Shown here piece after piece: positions 11,892 through 22,570 of a stretch of DNA of 64,000 nt. A model generated the notes under the pieces. It saw nothing but the letters and a program-made list of their open reading frames with translations. It was not told the DNA's origin and did not search any database. The translations under genes and the position numbers were made by a program. How positions within the stretch are numbered: position 1 is the first letter of the stretch; the number at the start of each line of letters is the position of its first letter. The DNA comes from Calonectria ilicicola (Eukaryota > Ascomycota > Sordariomycetes > Hypocreales > Nectriaceae): NCBI GenBank assembly GCA_020809705.1, contig CP085834.1, forward strand, positions 868,001 to 932,000, written 5' to 3'.

Positions 11892-12615
11892 TTAGAACAG
11901 AGCATAGAAACGAAGTTAGGATGGTTGGTAAAGCCACGCTCAGTTGTCGATGAAGAGACAGGTTCTCTAGTGAATAGACCTGAGCAGGAACGAAATAAGC
12001 AAGACTGAAACTCTTTATTGCTGGCCCGGCTCCTTTTCTCTCGATCTTAAAAAATGTAAGTCATACCATCCATAGCTTAGCGTAGTATAGGTTGGGGGGC
12101 AATAAACTATGTGTTCGACAACCATTAGCTTTTTGCTCGATTTCAAATTTTTTCACTCTCGCTCCCACCAAAGATGCATCACAGCGGCTTTGTTCCAGGT
12201 GAATTACTAGTAGTGAGCACAGAGAAGGATGACAGAAGTTTATCCATCTTCAATCTCAACTAGATTCTACACGAGTCCTACAAGCTGATCAAAAGGCAAG
12301 GCTATCATTAGGGGGAAATGGTTATATAACCTTCGCGGCAAGTTGCTGTACCTAATTTGCTCAGGGATCAAGGGTCACCAGAATCGCAAAAGTCGCAATT
12401 AAATCCATAGAGGTTGATGAAGAAAAAAGCTTCTGGCAAGTAAATATGGCTGAAAATTACATTCAACTTTCATCTAAGTCTAATTTTAAAAAAGACCTTT
12501 GCATTTGCACAAACCGGGTATGGGAAAACCGTATTGTCCCCAAACGGGAAAAACCATACCAAGGCCACTTGTCCATCTACCTCTTGCAATCAAGCTGCAG
12601 CCTCTACTTGAACTT
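11892..12615. other. Intergenic region, no gene seen
   Basis: AT-rich sequence between the NLR pseudogene and the 3' end of the PAN-domain gene. Short open frames here match nothing I recognise. Confidence 0.4.
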
Positions 12616-13453
12616 TTACTCAATAAGCTGCATAGAATTATAAGCGGACCTAAGAGTAGGTAGAACCTTCTCGCCAGCGCGGCGCAGGTAACAGATTTTC
12701 GTAGGAGGGTAAAAGAGTGCTTGAGTACACTTGTACGCGGTTACCTCGTTACACTTCACAGCGCATCCGGAGGAAGTGGCCACGTTTCGAAGAATTGCGG
12801 TATTGGAACCACTTTGGCTTACTAGAGGTTTTTTAGCACATGCAATCGAGAATGCAGTTCCAGTGCGTCACTCACGTCTGCCACAGACTGTTCGATACTT
12901 CCTGTTGCCAATGGTGATCTCGAAAGTCTCACCATTCGTCTTTCCTTGGCCTACCAAGATAGATTAGAAAAATATGTTCTCGTTTTCTCTCTGTTCAACC
13001 GCTTGAAGAATATTGATCAGACTCACAGATATCATAGTTGGAATTGGTTGTTCGGCAAGTCGCGAGCTGGCTCTGGAGAGTAGCCAACTGAGTTCGGCAG
13101 GACTGAAGGTCGGCGGGGCCGGTGCTTCGAACTTGCTTCAGATAAATTGCGTTGGCGTATGCCGTCTGCGCGTTGTTGCCGCTGACATAGCACAGGTTCA
13201 AGGTGGAGAGCCACGAACTGCCAGTACAGCCACTGCGGGCCTTGCAAATGTCGGCGCAGGCCTTGGCAGAAGTAGCAGCGACCGGCGCGCCACCGTAGGG
13301 TCCCAGGGTGTTGCACTTGTACTCGACGTGGTATCCGGGGCTGATTTCGTAGGATCGACCATTGTCCAGGCTCGGGCAAATGTTTCTAAAGGCCTGGCTC
13401 TGGGCAGTGGCTCCAAGAGCCAGAATTGAAAGATTGAAAATTGAAAGCTTCAT
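12616..13453 (-). CDS. Secreted PAN/apple-domain protein, 235 aa, 3 exons
   Basis: Exons 13027-13453, 12876-12950 and 12616-12821 join in frame across GTGAGT donors and TAG acceptors. The N-terminus MKLSIFNLSILALGATAQS is a clear signal peptide. The first cysteine-rich module (CNTLG...CADICKARSGCTGSSW...LCYVSG) is the PAN/apple pattern, in which cysteines frame an SW-type core. A second, degenerate module follows splicing (NGETFEITIGNRKYRTVCG ... SSGCAVKCNEVTAYKC ... KICYLRR). Between them, a short Gln/Leu-rich stretch (LQSCRTQLATLQSQLATCR) could form a coiled coil. PAN modules bind proteins or carbohydrates; in fungi such proteins are usually extracellular or wall-associated. The ligand cannot be inferred. 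The second module appears only after splicing, so a single-exon model would miss it. Confidence 0.8.
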
Positions 13454-14993
13454 TTTTTCTTGAGCTTGAATAAATATGATTGAAGGAAGGATTGAATAGT
13501 ATTGGTAAGGATTGACGAGTAGCTGTAAGTGTGAATGTTCGGATATGTAGAATCAGCTGCACATTTGGGCATTTTATAGTATTTCATCCTCAACTTCATT
13601 TTCATCCTTCTTCCATACTCATCGAGCCTTCAGCCGTTAGTGTTGTCCATCTCAACGTGAGGGTATTTTTATGAAACATTGTCACAGCAATAGTCACGAT
13701 ATGACACAATCACACCTTATTTGATCAAGACACCGACCTTCCGAACACGGGAAGTGTCTATCGGTCAATCGGCCAAATTATGTCACATATCCCGTCGACT
13801 GCAAGGGCAAGCGGAAATTCAACTGATCTATCCTGAGCACTTTACCACATACTTTAATGCTTAAACTAGAACATTTGATTCAATCTTGAAGTCTAGACAA
13901 TTCTTTAAAAATTGGAAGGAGCTCCTCAAAGGCAATCAGCTACAAAGAACAAGCACAAAAGCGTGTCATTCCGGTTCTAAAATTGCAAATTACATAATTC
14001 TGCTTCTTGGCATTCATTCGGTCATTGGATATCATGCATAGAATCCATAATAGAGGGCTATACTCATCGTTCACGCTCCCCTTTTTTTTCACACGAGGTA
14101 AGATAATGTCTCAAGTAAGCAAAAGATCTCAATAGGCTGCTTCATTTCTGGGGGAAGAGCCAAACCACCTGATATCCACCTTTTCTTGAGTGTAGATGAT
14201 ACAAAACATCGTCAAATTCGGTCCAGACCTCGCATTCCGTGACACAGCCCGCGACACGAGGCATCACATCGCTGTTGAGACGGCCAGGTTAGTAAGGGCG
14301 GGCGGAAATAGTCGACTACAAATCCACCAAACCTGCCTCAACAAGTTTTCTCTCCATACTTTAAATGCGAGAATAACCTAAATAGTGATTAAGAAAGTGG
14401 ACAGATTTATTGACCACATTCAACTATGACGCACCACACGAATCACGGAATTTCAGGGGTAAGCAAACAGCAGCCTCCAAAGCCTATCAGCCCGAATATC
14501 GCAATCTCAATGCTAGACTCAAACATCAAAGAGCAACCACCATTACAAAATACCAATAGTTGAATTATTCAGCAATACGCTTTGACATTCTATGCAGCTT
14601 ATGACCATTTCTAACAACGATTCATATGCATCGGATGAGCTATTCCACATATCATGGACAAGGAATTGGCAATACGTTCTTTTCGCTTCACCTGAGATTT
14701 TGGTCACCGAATTCAACTTTCCAGAGTCCTCCAGGGTTTCATTTCAACAATATCACTCTCTAAGATGGGTTACTGGTGCACCTTTGTATGGTAGCACTTA
14801 CAAGGTGTCATTTGAAACGGAGTGATTGAATGCGGCATTTACAATATTTTTATATAATCTGCCAGTGCTATGTCTAAAAGGTGTATACAAGAAAAGGTGC
14901 TTTTGAATTGGCGAGACGGCCAGCTACGCTATGTTGCCATCCACAATGGTTCCAATGTCTCGTATGCTGCCAAACTCGGAAGGAACTTTTTAT
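13454..14993. other. Intergenic region, no supported gene
   Basis: Upstream side of the PAN-domain gene and downstream side of the DUF1996 gene. A short frame at 14592-14825 has no recognisable domain, signal peptide or splice partner. Confidence 0.4.
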
Positions 14994-15950
14994 CTAAGCC
15001 TTGGTCATCCTGTTTCTCGAAGTCCATCCGAAAGAGTCAACAGATCGCTTGCTCATCAGCTTAACGCTCTCAGCGTAGTCACTGGTTCCCAGGGTAGGCT
15101 CAGAGTCGGCAGGTGTGCAAGAGGGCTGCACGCCGTTGTTGCCCAGAGCGCCGTTGACAGCCGAGAACTCGTACTTGGACTGGCTGGTTGCGACCATGTT
15201 CTCAGCGGCTTCCTCAGTCCAGCCGTTGATGAAATCGCCGTGCGAGCAGTAGGCGTTACCGCAAGCCAGCTTAAGGGGAGCAGTGCCGCTCCAGCCGTTG
15301 GGCAGGGCCTTGCGCAGGTCATATCGGATGCTGAAGCGCAGCTGGGGCATGGACTTCATGCCGGAGGGGCAAGTCTTGCCGCTCTTGTAGGCGTACTCGA
15401 GGGTCTGCTCGTTGACGCAGCTGGGGAAGTAGAGGAGAGTCTGCAAATGCGTGCTGCATGTGCTGCTGGGGAAGCCATTGGCGTCAGACGCGACGCTGTC
15501 ACCCTCGCAGAACCACTCAATCTTGGCATCTGCGGGCATTCCGCTAGCATCCTGGTTTGTAGCTGTTCCAGCCACCATCTTCAGGTTCTGAGGAATGGCA
15601 ATCTCAGCGGGCGACTCGCCAAGGTTGTAGTACGCGCTGAAGCGGAACAGAGGGACGGGCTTGTAGGTGCTGCCAGAGTCGGTCGTGTAGAGGAGGGTCG
15701 GGACCCAGTAGACGGACAAGTCGTTGGGGTTCTGGGCGTTGGTGCAGCCGGCCTGGAGCTCGGCGCTGGTGTTTGTGTGGGCCGTCACACCGTCGGAGCC
15801 AAAGAACGAGTGTAAGTGGGACTCGGTGTAGCTGCCGGGGAACACGATGGGATCGACGTTCTTGTAAAAGATGGGAGACATGAGGTTGACCTGGGTGTAA
15901 CCCTGGACGAGCTGGGCCATGAGGCCGCTGACAATGGCGGTGCGAAGCAT
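14994..15950 (-). CDS. Secreted DUF1996 protein, 318 aa
   Basis: A single exon beginning at the ATG at 15950, with the signal peptide MLRTAIVSGLMAQLVQG. The DUF1996 (PF09362) hallmarks follow in order: an early SPIFYKNVDPIVFPG, then SHLHSFFGSDG, YWVPTLLY, then paired cysteines with AKIEWFCEG, QTLLYFPSCVNEQTLEY, CPSGMKSMPQLRFSIRYDL and the C-terminal LACGNAYCSHGDFINGW. Length and motif order fit the family. DUF1996 proteins are secreted fungal proteins; some relatives carry WSC domains, and none is visible here. A Lys-Arg site (LMSKRS) near the C-terminus could be a Kex2 cleavage point. The open frame extends upstream to 16304, but that part has no domain and precedes a much better signal-peptide start. 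Codons are GC-richer than in neighbouring genes. Confidence 0.9.
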   Translation of the reverse strand: MLRTAIVSGLMAQLVQGYTQVNLMSPIFYKNVDPIVFPGSYTESHLHSFFGSDGVTAHTNTSAELQAGCTNAQNPNDLSVYWVPTLLYTTDSGSTYKPVPLFRFSAYYNLGESPAEIAIPQNLKMVAGTATNQDASGMPADAKIEWFCEGDSVASDANGFPSSTCSTHLQTLLYFPSCVNEQTLEYAYKSGKTCPSGMKSMPQLRFSIRYDLRKALPNGWSGTAPLKLACGNAYCSHGDFINGWTEEAAENMVATSQSKYEFSAVNGALGNNGVQPSCTPADSEPTLGTSDYAESVKLMSKRSVDSFGWTSRNRMTKA

Positions 15951-17327
15951 GTTTCCGGTGGAAGGCAACCTGTGCGATCGAGCGAATGAACGAATTGAAC
16001 GAATAAAGTTGTATAGGTAACGAAAGTAAGGATTACAAACGAAGGGAAGGACGTAAACCGGCAGACCTGGCCGAAAAGATTGAGAAACGACTTGAAGAAC
16101 ACAACGATCAGATGAAAAGCTCGAGCAGACTTTGAGATATTTATCATTGTTTCCGATGATGCACCCCGTGGTTGCCCATGAAACCTCTAATGGATCCCCC
16201 CTGCACAGCGCCCCATGGCCTTCAGTTGGCAGCTCGGGTCTGCCTTTCCCGCTGCAGGATAAAAACCCGCGGGAGGTGAGATGGTGCCCTTGGCAGTGTT
16301 TCAATACCCCTTGATGCTTATCTTCCGTTTTGTTCGGATGAAGATGCGAGACGGGCTGAAGGCGGCCCTGAGTTGACCTTGACGGTGATGCTGCGACTTA
16401 ATCGGGATAAGCTTGAAATCAGACGGCGGTAGAGAGATTAAGCAGGGGCTGTGATTGGTGTAAATATAAGTCGCCTGTTAGATCCAGATGCGCACTGGGC
16501 AACGATTAACGCGTTTAGGAACCGTGGATCTGGCACTTAATTTCGCTTGCTCGTCCCAAATGCCCTATATGACGGCGGATATAGGTCGTTGTGGGGAAGC
16601 TCCATTATTGCCGGTTGGTTGACAGATTGTTTCACAAGCGACGGTCCCCATAAACCGTGTTCCCGAAGGCGTTTCAGGGCGCGTATTTAGCATTTAGTCC
16701 GAACGTGTGAATGGGTCCGCTGGGCGAAGGAATCCAAAATTGGGAATCGATTGCATTTTGCAGCACCCTTGTTTTTGGCCTTGGAACCAAATTCGTATTG
16801 ATTTATAATGCAATTTTTGAGTTTGCTTCCGGATTGATCCTTGATAATCCTTGGGCAAGAGGGGGTAGAATATTTACGAATCATGCTTGATGGGAAAGCA
16901 ATTGACATGATCACGGTTATTTAGCTCAATTGACTTATCTCAATTCCCGGTTCCTCTGAAGGATAAACTTTTTCATCTTCTAGTTCTACAAAACATTGAT
17001 CTGGTCGATCAAACCAATACGCGTGTTCATCAGCTACCCTACATTCAATGGCCGAGTATGGCAGTGACATTACCCACGATGAAAGAGTAACCGGGATGGA
17101 ATAAATAAATCTTGAAAATATCCCCCGAGTTTTGTTCAAATATTGATGCGTTGCTACCGTCACTCAAATGAATATGGTCAAGACAGAAGATGCCCGTGTT
17201 TTTCTGTTGCTCTGTTCTTTGGAAAAACAACCTCTTCGTTTGTGTTCCGTGCACTATCCAATACACCAATCAAAATCGACTAGACCCGCTTTTGAATGTG
17301 GCTGATTCACTGTAATATGTGGCAGTG
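15951..17327. other. Upstream region of the DUF1996 gene, no supported gene
   Basis: The proximal part should contain the DUF1996 promoter. Two minus-strand frames at 16921-17269 could be the end of a spliced gene, but no domain was recognised. Confidence 0.35.
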
Positions 17328-17338
17328 CAAGGACTTAG
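17328..17338. repeat. 11-bp target-site duplication, left copy
   Basis: CAAGGACTTAG, repeated exactly at 17820-17830 on the other side of the inverted-repeat element. Confidence 0.7.
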
Positions 17339-17819
17339 GAGGAGGTAGATAACCTGATCCCCCGACGGTGGCTGAGAAGACCTGACCCCCCCAGATCTGA
17401 CCCATTCGCTAGCAAATCCGACCCGGGTCAGATTTGCATAAAGGGGTCCGAATTGTATATGGCAGAATTCGCATTACATAACCTTTGCTAGCAGAAAAAT
17501 TCTACAGCCAGTCGTAGCCTAGCAGCAGCCTTCGAGTGCAATCGGCAGCGGCCTTCGAGTGCAGTTGGCAGCGGCCTTTCACTGCCATTAGTAGCAGCCC
17601 TATAACCCTAACCCTAGACATAACCCTAGGAATTCCTCTTTTAATTTTCCTTGGCCTTGATCGCTTACTATAATAGGAATATCTCCTTGACCGCCTACCA
17701 AAATAGGCAAGGGTCAGGATAGCAAACCTGACCCGGGTCAGATTTGCACCAAGGGGGTCAGGCCACAGCGGGGTCAGGTCTCCTTTGGTCAAGGGGGGGG
17801 GTCAGGTTATATGTGTACT
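17339..17819. mobile_element. Non-autonomous inverted-repeat transposon (MITE, MULE-like), 481 bp
   Basis: The two ends form imperfect inverted repeats. The left end reads ATAACCTGATCCCCC then GAAGACCTGACCCCC; the right end, on the opposite strand, reads TATAACCTGACCCCCCCCC then GGAGACCTGACCCCG. The element is flanked by an exact 11-bp direct repeat, a length typical of Mutator-like elements (9-11 bp). Inside, ACCCGGGTCAGATTTGCA occurs twice (about 17422 and 17730), the unit GCAGCGGCCTTCGAGTGCA is partly repeated around 17525-17580, and a telomere-like ACCCTAACCCTAGACATAACCCTAG lies near 17605-17630. No transposase frame is present. Classification as MULE-like rests on duplication length only. 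Confidence 0.7.
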
Positions 17820-17830
17820 CAAGGACTTAG
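17820..17830. repeat. 11-bp target-site duplication, right copy
   Basis: CAAGGACTTAG, identical to 17328-17338. Confidence 0.7.
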
Positions 17831-18028
17831 CCACGCCCAGAACGCGTCCCCACTTCTCTCTAAACGAGACGGATCCCGTTTACCAATAGCGGGCCCTCTT
17901 TTTATGGGGACAGGACGGGAGAGTGTTGAGTTTGCCAAGTGAAGGATAGACATTCGAGATGATGAGGGACAGGTTTCCATTTACACCCAGAAAGTACCAG
18001 GTACGCTTTTCAATAACAATGTACAAAT

Positions 18029-20430
18029 TTAGTCATCATAATCTTCAGCCGCTACAACCCTTTGTAGCTTCCCGTCTGCCAGCAACACCACCGTGTCTCT
18101 TCCACTCTTCGTGTATTCTTTCACCACCCCGAGTCTGTGTGAAACAATAACCACAGTGTGGCCTTCCTGAACAAACTCCTGATCAATCAGACGATGAATG
18201 GTGGATTCTGTGCTGCTATCAAGCGATGATGTGACCTCATCCAGAACAACCACAGGCTTCACCCCAGAACTGCGCAAAAAGCTAGCCTTGACAAGTGCGC
18301 GACAGAGCGCAAATAATTGACACTGTCCTACTGAAAGCTCTTGGAGCAGCGAGATTTTCTGGTCAAGGATCGGGTGGTCACCTGACGCCGACTCATCATC
18401 ATCTGAGACATGGTTTTTCTCGTCTCCAGAAAAATGTTCCCATAATCTCGCTTTGCTTAACGAATCAATGAGAACCTTGTTCGGTACCGAGGAATTAGGG
18501 TCCAGGTTGAAACGCAACGTCTCATTTGGCAAAAAGTAATGCATCTTGAGATACGGCAATAAAACATCGCTGCCGTAGCAGACCCAGACTTGCTTGATGT
18601 CAATGCCATCTAACTCAATCTTGCCAGATTGCAGTTCCAAGAGACGTAAAAGGGCCAAAAGCAAGGAACTTTTGCCGCTGATATGTATTGTTAGCTCTGT
18701 GATAAAAAAAAGCCAATGTATCTCGTGACTTACCTGCCTGTGCGTCCACAGACGATGACTTTTTGTCCTGCTTTGATGTCCAAGCTGAGGTTTTGAAGAG
18801 CAACAGAGTCGGAACTGAGTTATCAGAATTGTTAGTTATAATGAAAATTTCAACAATGCATTGATAAAATGCGTACTTGTAGGATGCAGTAATATTTTTG
18901 AATGCCAAGTGTCCTCGGCAGGGCCAATTTCCCGGGGGCTCCAATTCTGAGAGGACCTCACCCTCAACCGGGGTTGTTTCCTCCAGCGTCTTCAAGCGGG
19001 AAATAGCTCCGAGAGAAGTCTCCAATGTAATCCAGCTCCCCGCCAGATTCAGCAATGTCGTGTTGGTTACGAGCATAATATTGAGTGCAATGCCAACTTG
19101 GGCGCCAGTGACATGGCCTCGGTAAGTCACAGCCACTGCGATAGCACCTGTGGCAATGGCTGCGGAGAAAAGATCCAGAACAATATTGAGCCATCTCTGG
19201 GGACACAATTGAAGAAATTCTGGACGTTGAGAGTGGTCAATGCTTTGGATGTTTTCTTCTGTCACGGCCTCAGACCATCCGAACGATCTTATTGTTTCCA
19301 GACCCTCGACCTAGAAAATGACTCTTAGTCAATCTTAATTCATGAATATTCGGACACATACCAATTCTAAAAAGTTTGCAAACACTTTTGCTCGGGATTC
19401 TAGTTCTAAAAATTTGAGCTGTCTGGACGTTTGAAGATACACCTTTTGGACGATGTAGACGAGAATGACACTGGGTGGCAAAGACAGCGCAAGCCATCTT
19501 TCAGCTGTACAAAGAAGGGTAATCTGCATGAGGAGCTTGAATATTTCTGAGGAGATTTTAAGTCAAGATCTTTCACTCAAGGGGAAATTGTCACCTACGA
19601 GTTGTAACAGTCTGGAGTGCTGATGGTAATTGCTTGTCCATAAGCGGAATGTCCTGGCTGAATCTGCAAATAGTCAACACTACTCAAACAAACGAGTGTG
19701 TATCTTTACCTGTTTAAGATTGAACCGTTATCTGTGTTTGAAAAGTAGGACAAGGGTGCGCTATTCCGGTTTAGTCATATTTTGCCTCATGTTACCGAGA
19801 GATTGGATGAGACATATTAACCTTGTCACAATGTCTAAAAGGCGCCCATGTAATCGCAACCCAGATTGTGGAGCAAACCGAATGACAACAGACCTATTAG
19901 AAGCTTAATTAAGACATTGATTTCCGAGTGTTCAAGAAACATACCACATTTGAATGCTGGTTGACGCCCACGACATGGTTGGGAGAAGCGGGAATCCACA
20001 AACGTAGAAGGTGGTGCTGTCGCTACCCGATTGCGTCCACAACTGCAGCCAGTATTGGGGCGTAGTAATAAAGAAAGAATATATCGCGGCTGCGACGATG
20101 AGGAAATAGAGATTCTTATCACTGATGAACCTGAAATAATAGCCTAATATAAAATTAGGGCTGTCCATGCACCAGGAGAGAAACTTACGATATAGACTCA
20201 GATCTCCGCTTTGTCTAGCAAGGTCTGTTTCCGTTTCGTCTTTTGCTCGTAACTGAGCGCTGAGTTTGTCAAAATTTGCAGATAAAGTGGTATTATCTTT
20301 GGTCTGATGTGTTGCCGAGAATTTTGCTATTGATGCAGATTTGATCTTGATACTCTGCCAATTTCCTTGGTCCACTATGCCATGATCTCCAAGAACAACG
20401 ATGTGATCCGCATTTTGAAAGTACTGAGTC
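18029..20430 (-). pseudogene. ABCC-type ABC transporter, 5'-truncated and frameshifted
   Basis: The remaining sequence starts with only the last residues of nucleotide-binding domain 1 (YFQNADHIVVLGDHG, right after a splice acceptor near 20427). It continues through the second membrane domain (SPNFILGYYFRF, QYWLQLWTQ, WLALSLPPSVILVYIVQKVY, VEGLETIRSFGW) into nucleotide-binding domain 2. Domain 2 keeps Walker A (GRTGSGKSS, across the intron 18678-18733), the C-loop LSVGQCQLF, Walker B VVVLDEV and the H-loop VIVSHRLG. Between about 18590 and 18531 the frame is shifted: the other frame encodes LRQRCFIAVSQDALL, including the Q-loop, and an extra T in a T5 run returns it. Everything upstream (first membrane domain, most of domain 1) is missing, because another gene's 3' end lies at 20694. 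Full ABCC pumps export conjugates or toxins; this copy cannot form one. Confidence 0.8.
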
Positions 20431-20693
20431 GTACAGAGTCAGTGAAGAACGAGAGAATAGGGAGAAAAGCTTGCTCGAATTGGAAATGAGAACCACAGCA
20501 GTGCTTGATCGTCGAGTTAGACCAGCCGACCCAAATCAATTATTAAATATGGCTTGCTCCGTTCCGCCGTCTACCTGCCTGCGGCAATGAAAGTAACATG
20601 AAACGTCTGGTCCACCAACCCCCCCAAGAATACTTCCAACAAAAATATAATGACTATTCACCGGCATCTTCAGGACTCTCTTCCTCAACTCCC

Positions 20694-21805
20694 CTACTCC
20701 TTAATAAGGACTGGATATCCATACTGGCTATTCATAGCCTCCCAAATCATATAGTGAATATTGTCAATACCATCTGCTTGCCATTGACTCTTCCAATGAG
20801 GTCCTCCATGCAGCTCCAAAAACTGTGCAACAGCCACTCTGCAAGCTACCTCAGTAGTTTCATCTCCATCTTGACGCCACGAGATCAGCCACATTTGGCC
20901 CGCATTGGCTAGATTTGGAACTAGCTTGAGTTGCCTCTTCTTGAGCTCCCAACATACCATTCTATGGTATGTAGCTCTATCATGCTCTAGAGATCTTTGA
21001 GTGAAAGTTAGCAGACTAGTCAAAATAATCATTGCGATAAGAAGCACTATACCGGAATAGGGTGACAAGAGTGGCTTTAGCAGCAACATCTGCTAGGCAG
21101 AGAGACATTGCCGTTATTGGCGAGATGACGTCTGAGGATGATTGCTACAATCATGTTAATACTTCAAATACGTATAGTTGCAGTGAACATAATACTCACC
21201 AAGATACCTCTCTCAGTCCGAAACTTACTGACACCATCTACCCACTTCCACTTTGCGGCCGTATATTGACAGGATGTCCACGCTCCTTCATTAACTACCA
21301 TTGCGCCAGACTTTGAGCTTGAGTCGATCAAAAGCCCTGTTTTTGAACATCTGGCAATCCTGTGGCCTTTGAGATCGTAGAGGCAAAAATTGAAGTCTAT
21401 CTTATGGTCGTGGTGCTGCTTGTCCAGCTCTGAAATGACTTTGAGCGCAAATGAAGTGCAGCGACCAGTGCTAGAATTCCAGGTTTCTTCTAATTCTTCG
21501 CTCGACAGGTCATTTGGCATGATTCGACGAAAAACAGAAGGATTTTTGACCAAGTCCCCATACGGAACTTTTTGTTTTCGCATCACAAAGTCCATCATTT
21601 TGATTGAAGTATATGGGCCCGTGACAAACGTCTGCTTCCAGACTCTGTTGGCCATGCGCAAAGCGTTTGACATCATGGTGCGGCGGTTTTGGGGGCGACC
21701 AAGAGCGCTGAATGAACACTGAGATGGTGGGATGAGGATGTCGTTACAAGGCACAAAATAATCCGTCAATGCAACAAATTCGATGGCGTTTATCGGCGTT
21801 ATCAT
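20694..21805 (-). CDS. Unrecognised fungal protein, 3 exons
   Basis: Exons 21200-21805, 21053-21144 and 20694-20994 join in frame through introns of 55 and 58 bp with good donors, branch sites (TATTAAC, GCTAACT) and AG ends. Visible blocks are GRCTSFALKVISELD, FCLYDLKGHRIARCSKTG, LIDSSSKSGAMVVNEG, WKWVDGVSKF, then KATLVTLFR joined to SLEHDRATYHRMVCWEL, and a C-terminal LHGGPHWKSQWQADG. I recall similar conserved blocks in uncharacterised proteins of plant-associated fungi but can attach no function. No signal peptide is visible. The start is the ATG at 21805; the longer frame opens with GTG. Without the short middle exon the third exon would start in a frame encoding an artificial hydrophobic stretch, so this model matters. 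Confidence 0.6.
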
Positions 21806-22046
21806 ACTTTCAGAGTTCAAGTACACAGGGTCATGGCGTCATCCATTGCCAGTACCTGGGCAAGAACTACGACTACGCTTGCCGCAGCGACGTAATAATT
21901 AGGTTGCCAGTTTTAACGAATACGAGCACTCCGGCTTGAACGAAAATGTCGAAAGTTGTCTTGATAACAGACCAAGTGGCATACTATTTTCGAGGAGCGG
22001 AAATGATTCGATGAAAAAAAGATAAAGACATTCCTTTTTTTTTTCT

Positions 22047-22570
22047 TTACAGCCTAGGCTTCTGACACTTCTGTCCCAATTCCTTTGCTTTCGTTTCCTC
22101 AAGTTCCCTCTGTTTCTCTGCTAGCCATTCTTCTTCTTGTTCGCGATAGTAGTTGGCCAGAAATTTATATGCCACCTCAGCAGATGCTCCGCGAGGAAGG
22201 GGATAGGCTGAGTTTCAAAGGTCAATAGGGTCGCGTGCGGTTTGAAATAGGTGAGAGAAACCTTACCAAATCCCCATTTTTTCGCAGCACCTTCTGGACC
22301 TAATTCGTTGTATTCTTTGGCGACTTGGGCATGAATTGCAGCCCATTCATCCCGGATTTCCTTTAGAGACTTTGGAGGCTTAACATCATTAATCTTGGAA
22401 TTTTTCTGGTAGGAAATTCCCTTGAAAAAAATAAATTTAGGCGCAGATGTTGTAGTCTCTCCACTACGTCCCATAATAGTCCAGACGGGGCTCCTCGGAG
22501 CCCACGCCAAGAGAGAGGATTGAGGTTTCCGAATGGGACGTGGTCGGATACAAGCTACGAAAGACATCAT
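22047..22570 (-). CDS. Small unrecognised protein, 154 aa, 2 exons
   Basis: Exon 1 is 22267-22570 and exon 2 is 22047-22207, with a 59-bp intron (GTAAGG...CTCAG) after KKWGF. The first ~60 residues are basic and rich in Arg, Pro, Ser and Trp with no acidic residues until late (FVACIRPRPIRKPQSSL), which resembles a mitochondrial presequence. The rest is charged and probably helical: SLKEIRDEWAAIHAQVAKEY, then after splicing GASAEVAYKFLANYYREQEE and a Glu/Lys-rich end. The YNELGPEGAAKKWGF piece is loosely reminiscent of HMG-box ends, but no full box is present. Two adjacent in-frame ATGs stand at 22570 and 22567. Confidence 0.6.

Noticed and set aside
12446..12643. GYGKT in another frame near 12515, resembling a P-loop
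   Set aside because: The surrounding frame has no NTPase context; minus-strand exon 3 of the PAN-domain gene lies just to the right.
14994..15815. 294-codon plus-strand frame opposite the DUF1996 gene
   Set aside because: It is the antisense shadow of a gene with clear family motifs and signal peptide.
16921..17269. Two overlapping minus-strand frames that might form one spliced gene
   Set aside because: No intron of normal length joins them convincingly, and no family is recognisable.
17502..17792. 96-codon minus-strand frame
   Set aside because: It lies wholly inside the inverted-repeat element and is made of its repeats; no transposase similarity.
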